Source: Desulfobacteraceae bacterium
GTDB lineage: Bacteria; Desulfobacterota; Desulfobacteria; Desulfobacterales; ETH-SRB1
Reading direction: 5' to 3'
Length of the DNA stretch: 15,652 bases
NCBI GenBank assembly: GCA_030638305.1
Contig: DAOWEW010000101.1
Coordinates: 1-15,652 of the forward strand
A program made the position numbers and the translations under genes. The notes beneath the pieces were generated by a model. The model had not been told where the DNA came from and did no database searches. It saw only the letters and a list, made by a program, of their open reading frames with translations. Below, one piece after another: positions 15,280-15,652 of this stretch. How positions within the stretch are numbered: the stretch's first letter is position 1; each line of letters begins with the position of its first letter.

Positions 15280-15652
15280 AGTTTTGGAAATGCCTGAAGC
15301 ACATCTTCGAGACCTGAAACAGCCATCTCTTCTGCGGTAATCCAGATCCCCTTTCTTCTTAAAAATGTGCCGATTTTAAAAAGGTTTTCGCTTAATGGAC
15401 GCTGGGTTTCATCAAAATGACCTACCCACAACATATTGCCTTTTGAAACATCTATAAGATGAATATCAAATGCAACAGAAGCAGGCGAATCAACTGAATA
15501 CTGCGTCCCTACCCTATCCCTGAATCGATAAACATGCCCTACCAGTATTACATCGGCGTAAAGAGTACGCCCGATTTTAACTAATATATCACGTTCCAGT
15601 AAGTCACTTTTATCTTCCGCCAGCAAAACCGACATAGCCCCCTGAGCCTGGC
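15276..15652 (-). CDS. Putative envelope/lipoprotein-type protein upstream of hisA (N-terminus beyond window)
   Basis: At least 125 codons at the right edge. The frame continues upstream of the ATG at 15635 as A-G-Q-A-Q to the end of the window, so the true start is probably outside. The visible part has ILVKIGRTLYADVILVGHVYRFRDR, then PASVAFDIHLIDVSKGNMLWVGHFDETQ. This beta-alpha pattern, with 'ADVILVG' and 'LWVGHFDETQ', resembles periplasmic CsgG/TolB-N-like lipoproteins that assemble in the outer membrane. No signal peptide can be checked. Its TGA overlaps the hisA ATG, so the two genes form one transcription unit even though a functional link to histidine synthesis is not obvious. The coding call is firm; the family call is tentative. 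Confidence 0.6.
   Translation of the reverse strand, partial: QAQGAMSVLLAEDKSDLLERDILVKIGRTLYADVILVGHVYRFRDRVGTQYSVDSPASVAFDIHLIDVSKGNMLWVGHFDETQRPLSENLFKIGTFLRRKGIWITAEEMAVSGLEDVLQAFPKL

Overview
This window looks like a chromosomal core region of a moderately low-GC, anaerobic Desulfobacterota (deltaproteobacterial, Desulfobacteraceae-like) bacterium. The assignment rests on the gene order hisA, dnaG, rpoD, tRNA, nif3-like, zinc-ribbon gene, rnpB; on a minimal sufC-sufB pair of the kind found in anaerobes; and on the many short palindromic repeats between genes. It is an inference from content, not a database result. Apart from a gene fragment at the left edge and a 29-codon remnant, everything is on the minus strand, so transcription runs from right to left.

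Right to left, the layout is as follows. An envelope-type protein cut by the window edge overlaps hisA by four bases. Then come dnaG (primase) and rpoD (primary sigma factor), a tRNA with a CAU anticodon only 17 bases before a NIF3/DUF34 gene, a coiled-coil zinc-ribbon gene, and the class A RNase P RNA. These form an information-processing block. Next are sufC and sufB, which overlap and form a minimal Fe-S assembly pair, followed by a protein with an HPr-like C-terminal domain. The left third holds two signalling genes: a cNMP-binding-fold/HDOD protein and a CHASE2 class III nucleotide cyclase. The left edge carries the C-terminal end of a plus-strand protein.

The unusual part is the DNA between the genes. 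Almost every gap holds a repeat. (1) A palindromic element of about 160-180 bp occurs as one intact copy between the tRNA and rpoD, one diverged copy upstream of the HDOD gene, a half copy downstream of it, and an arm fragment in the dnaG leader. (2) A second, unrelated palindrome of 169 bp lies upstream of rpoD. (3) A 149-bp element with 20-bp terminal inverted repeats separates rpoD from dnaG, supplies the last codons and stop of dnaG, and encloses a 29-codon ORF. That ORF resembles an internally deleted four-helix-bundle (23S rRNA intervening-sequence, S23/IVP type) protein. (4) Short satellites built from 7-9 base words occur in at least four gaps, several folded into hairpins. (5) A 16-bp-stem hairpin before sufC has a degenerate sister in the dnaG leader.

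The most promising undescribed system here is the link between the word-repeat satellites and the four-helix-bundle remnant, which together look like a deletion derivative of a small mobile element. A second lead is the neighbouring cyclase and cNMP-fold protein, both of which lack usual nucleotide-recognition residues and may use a non-standard ligand.
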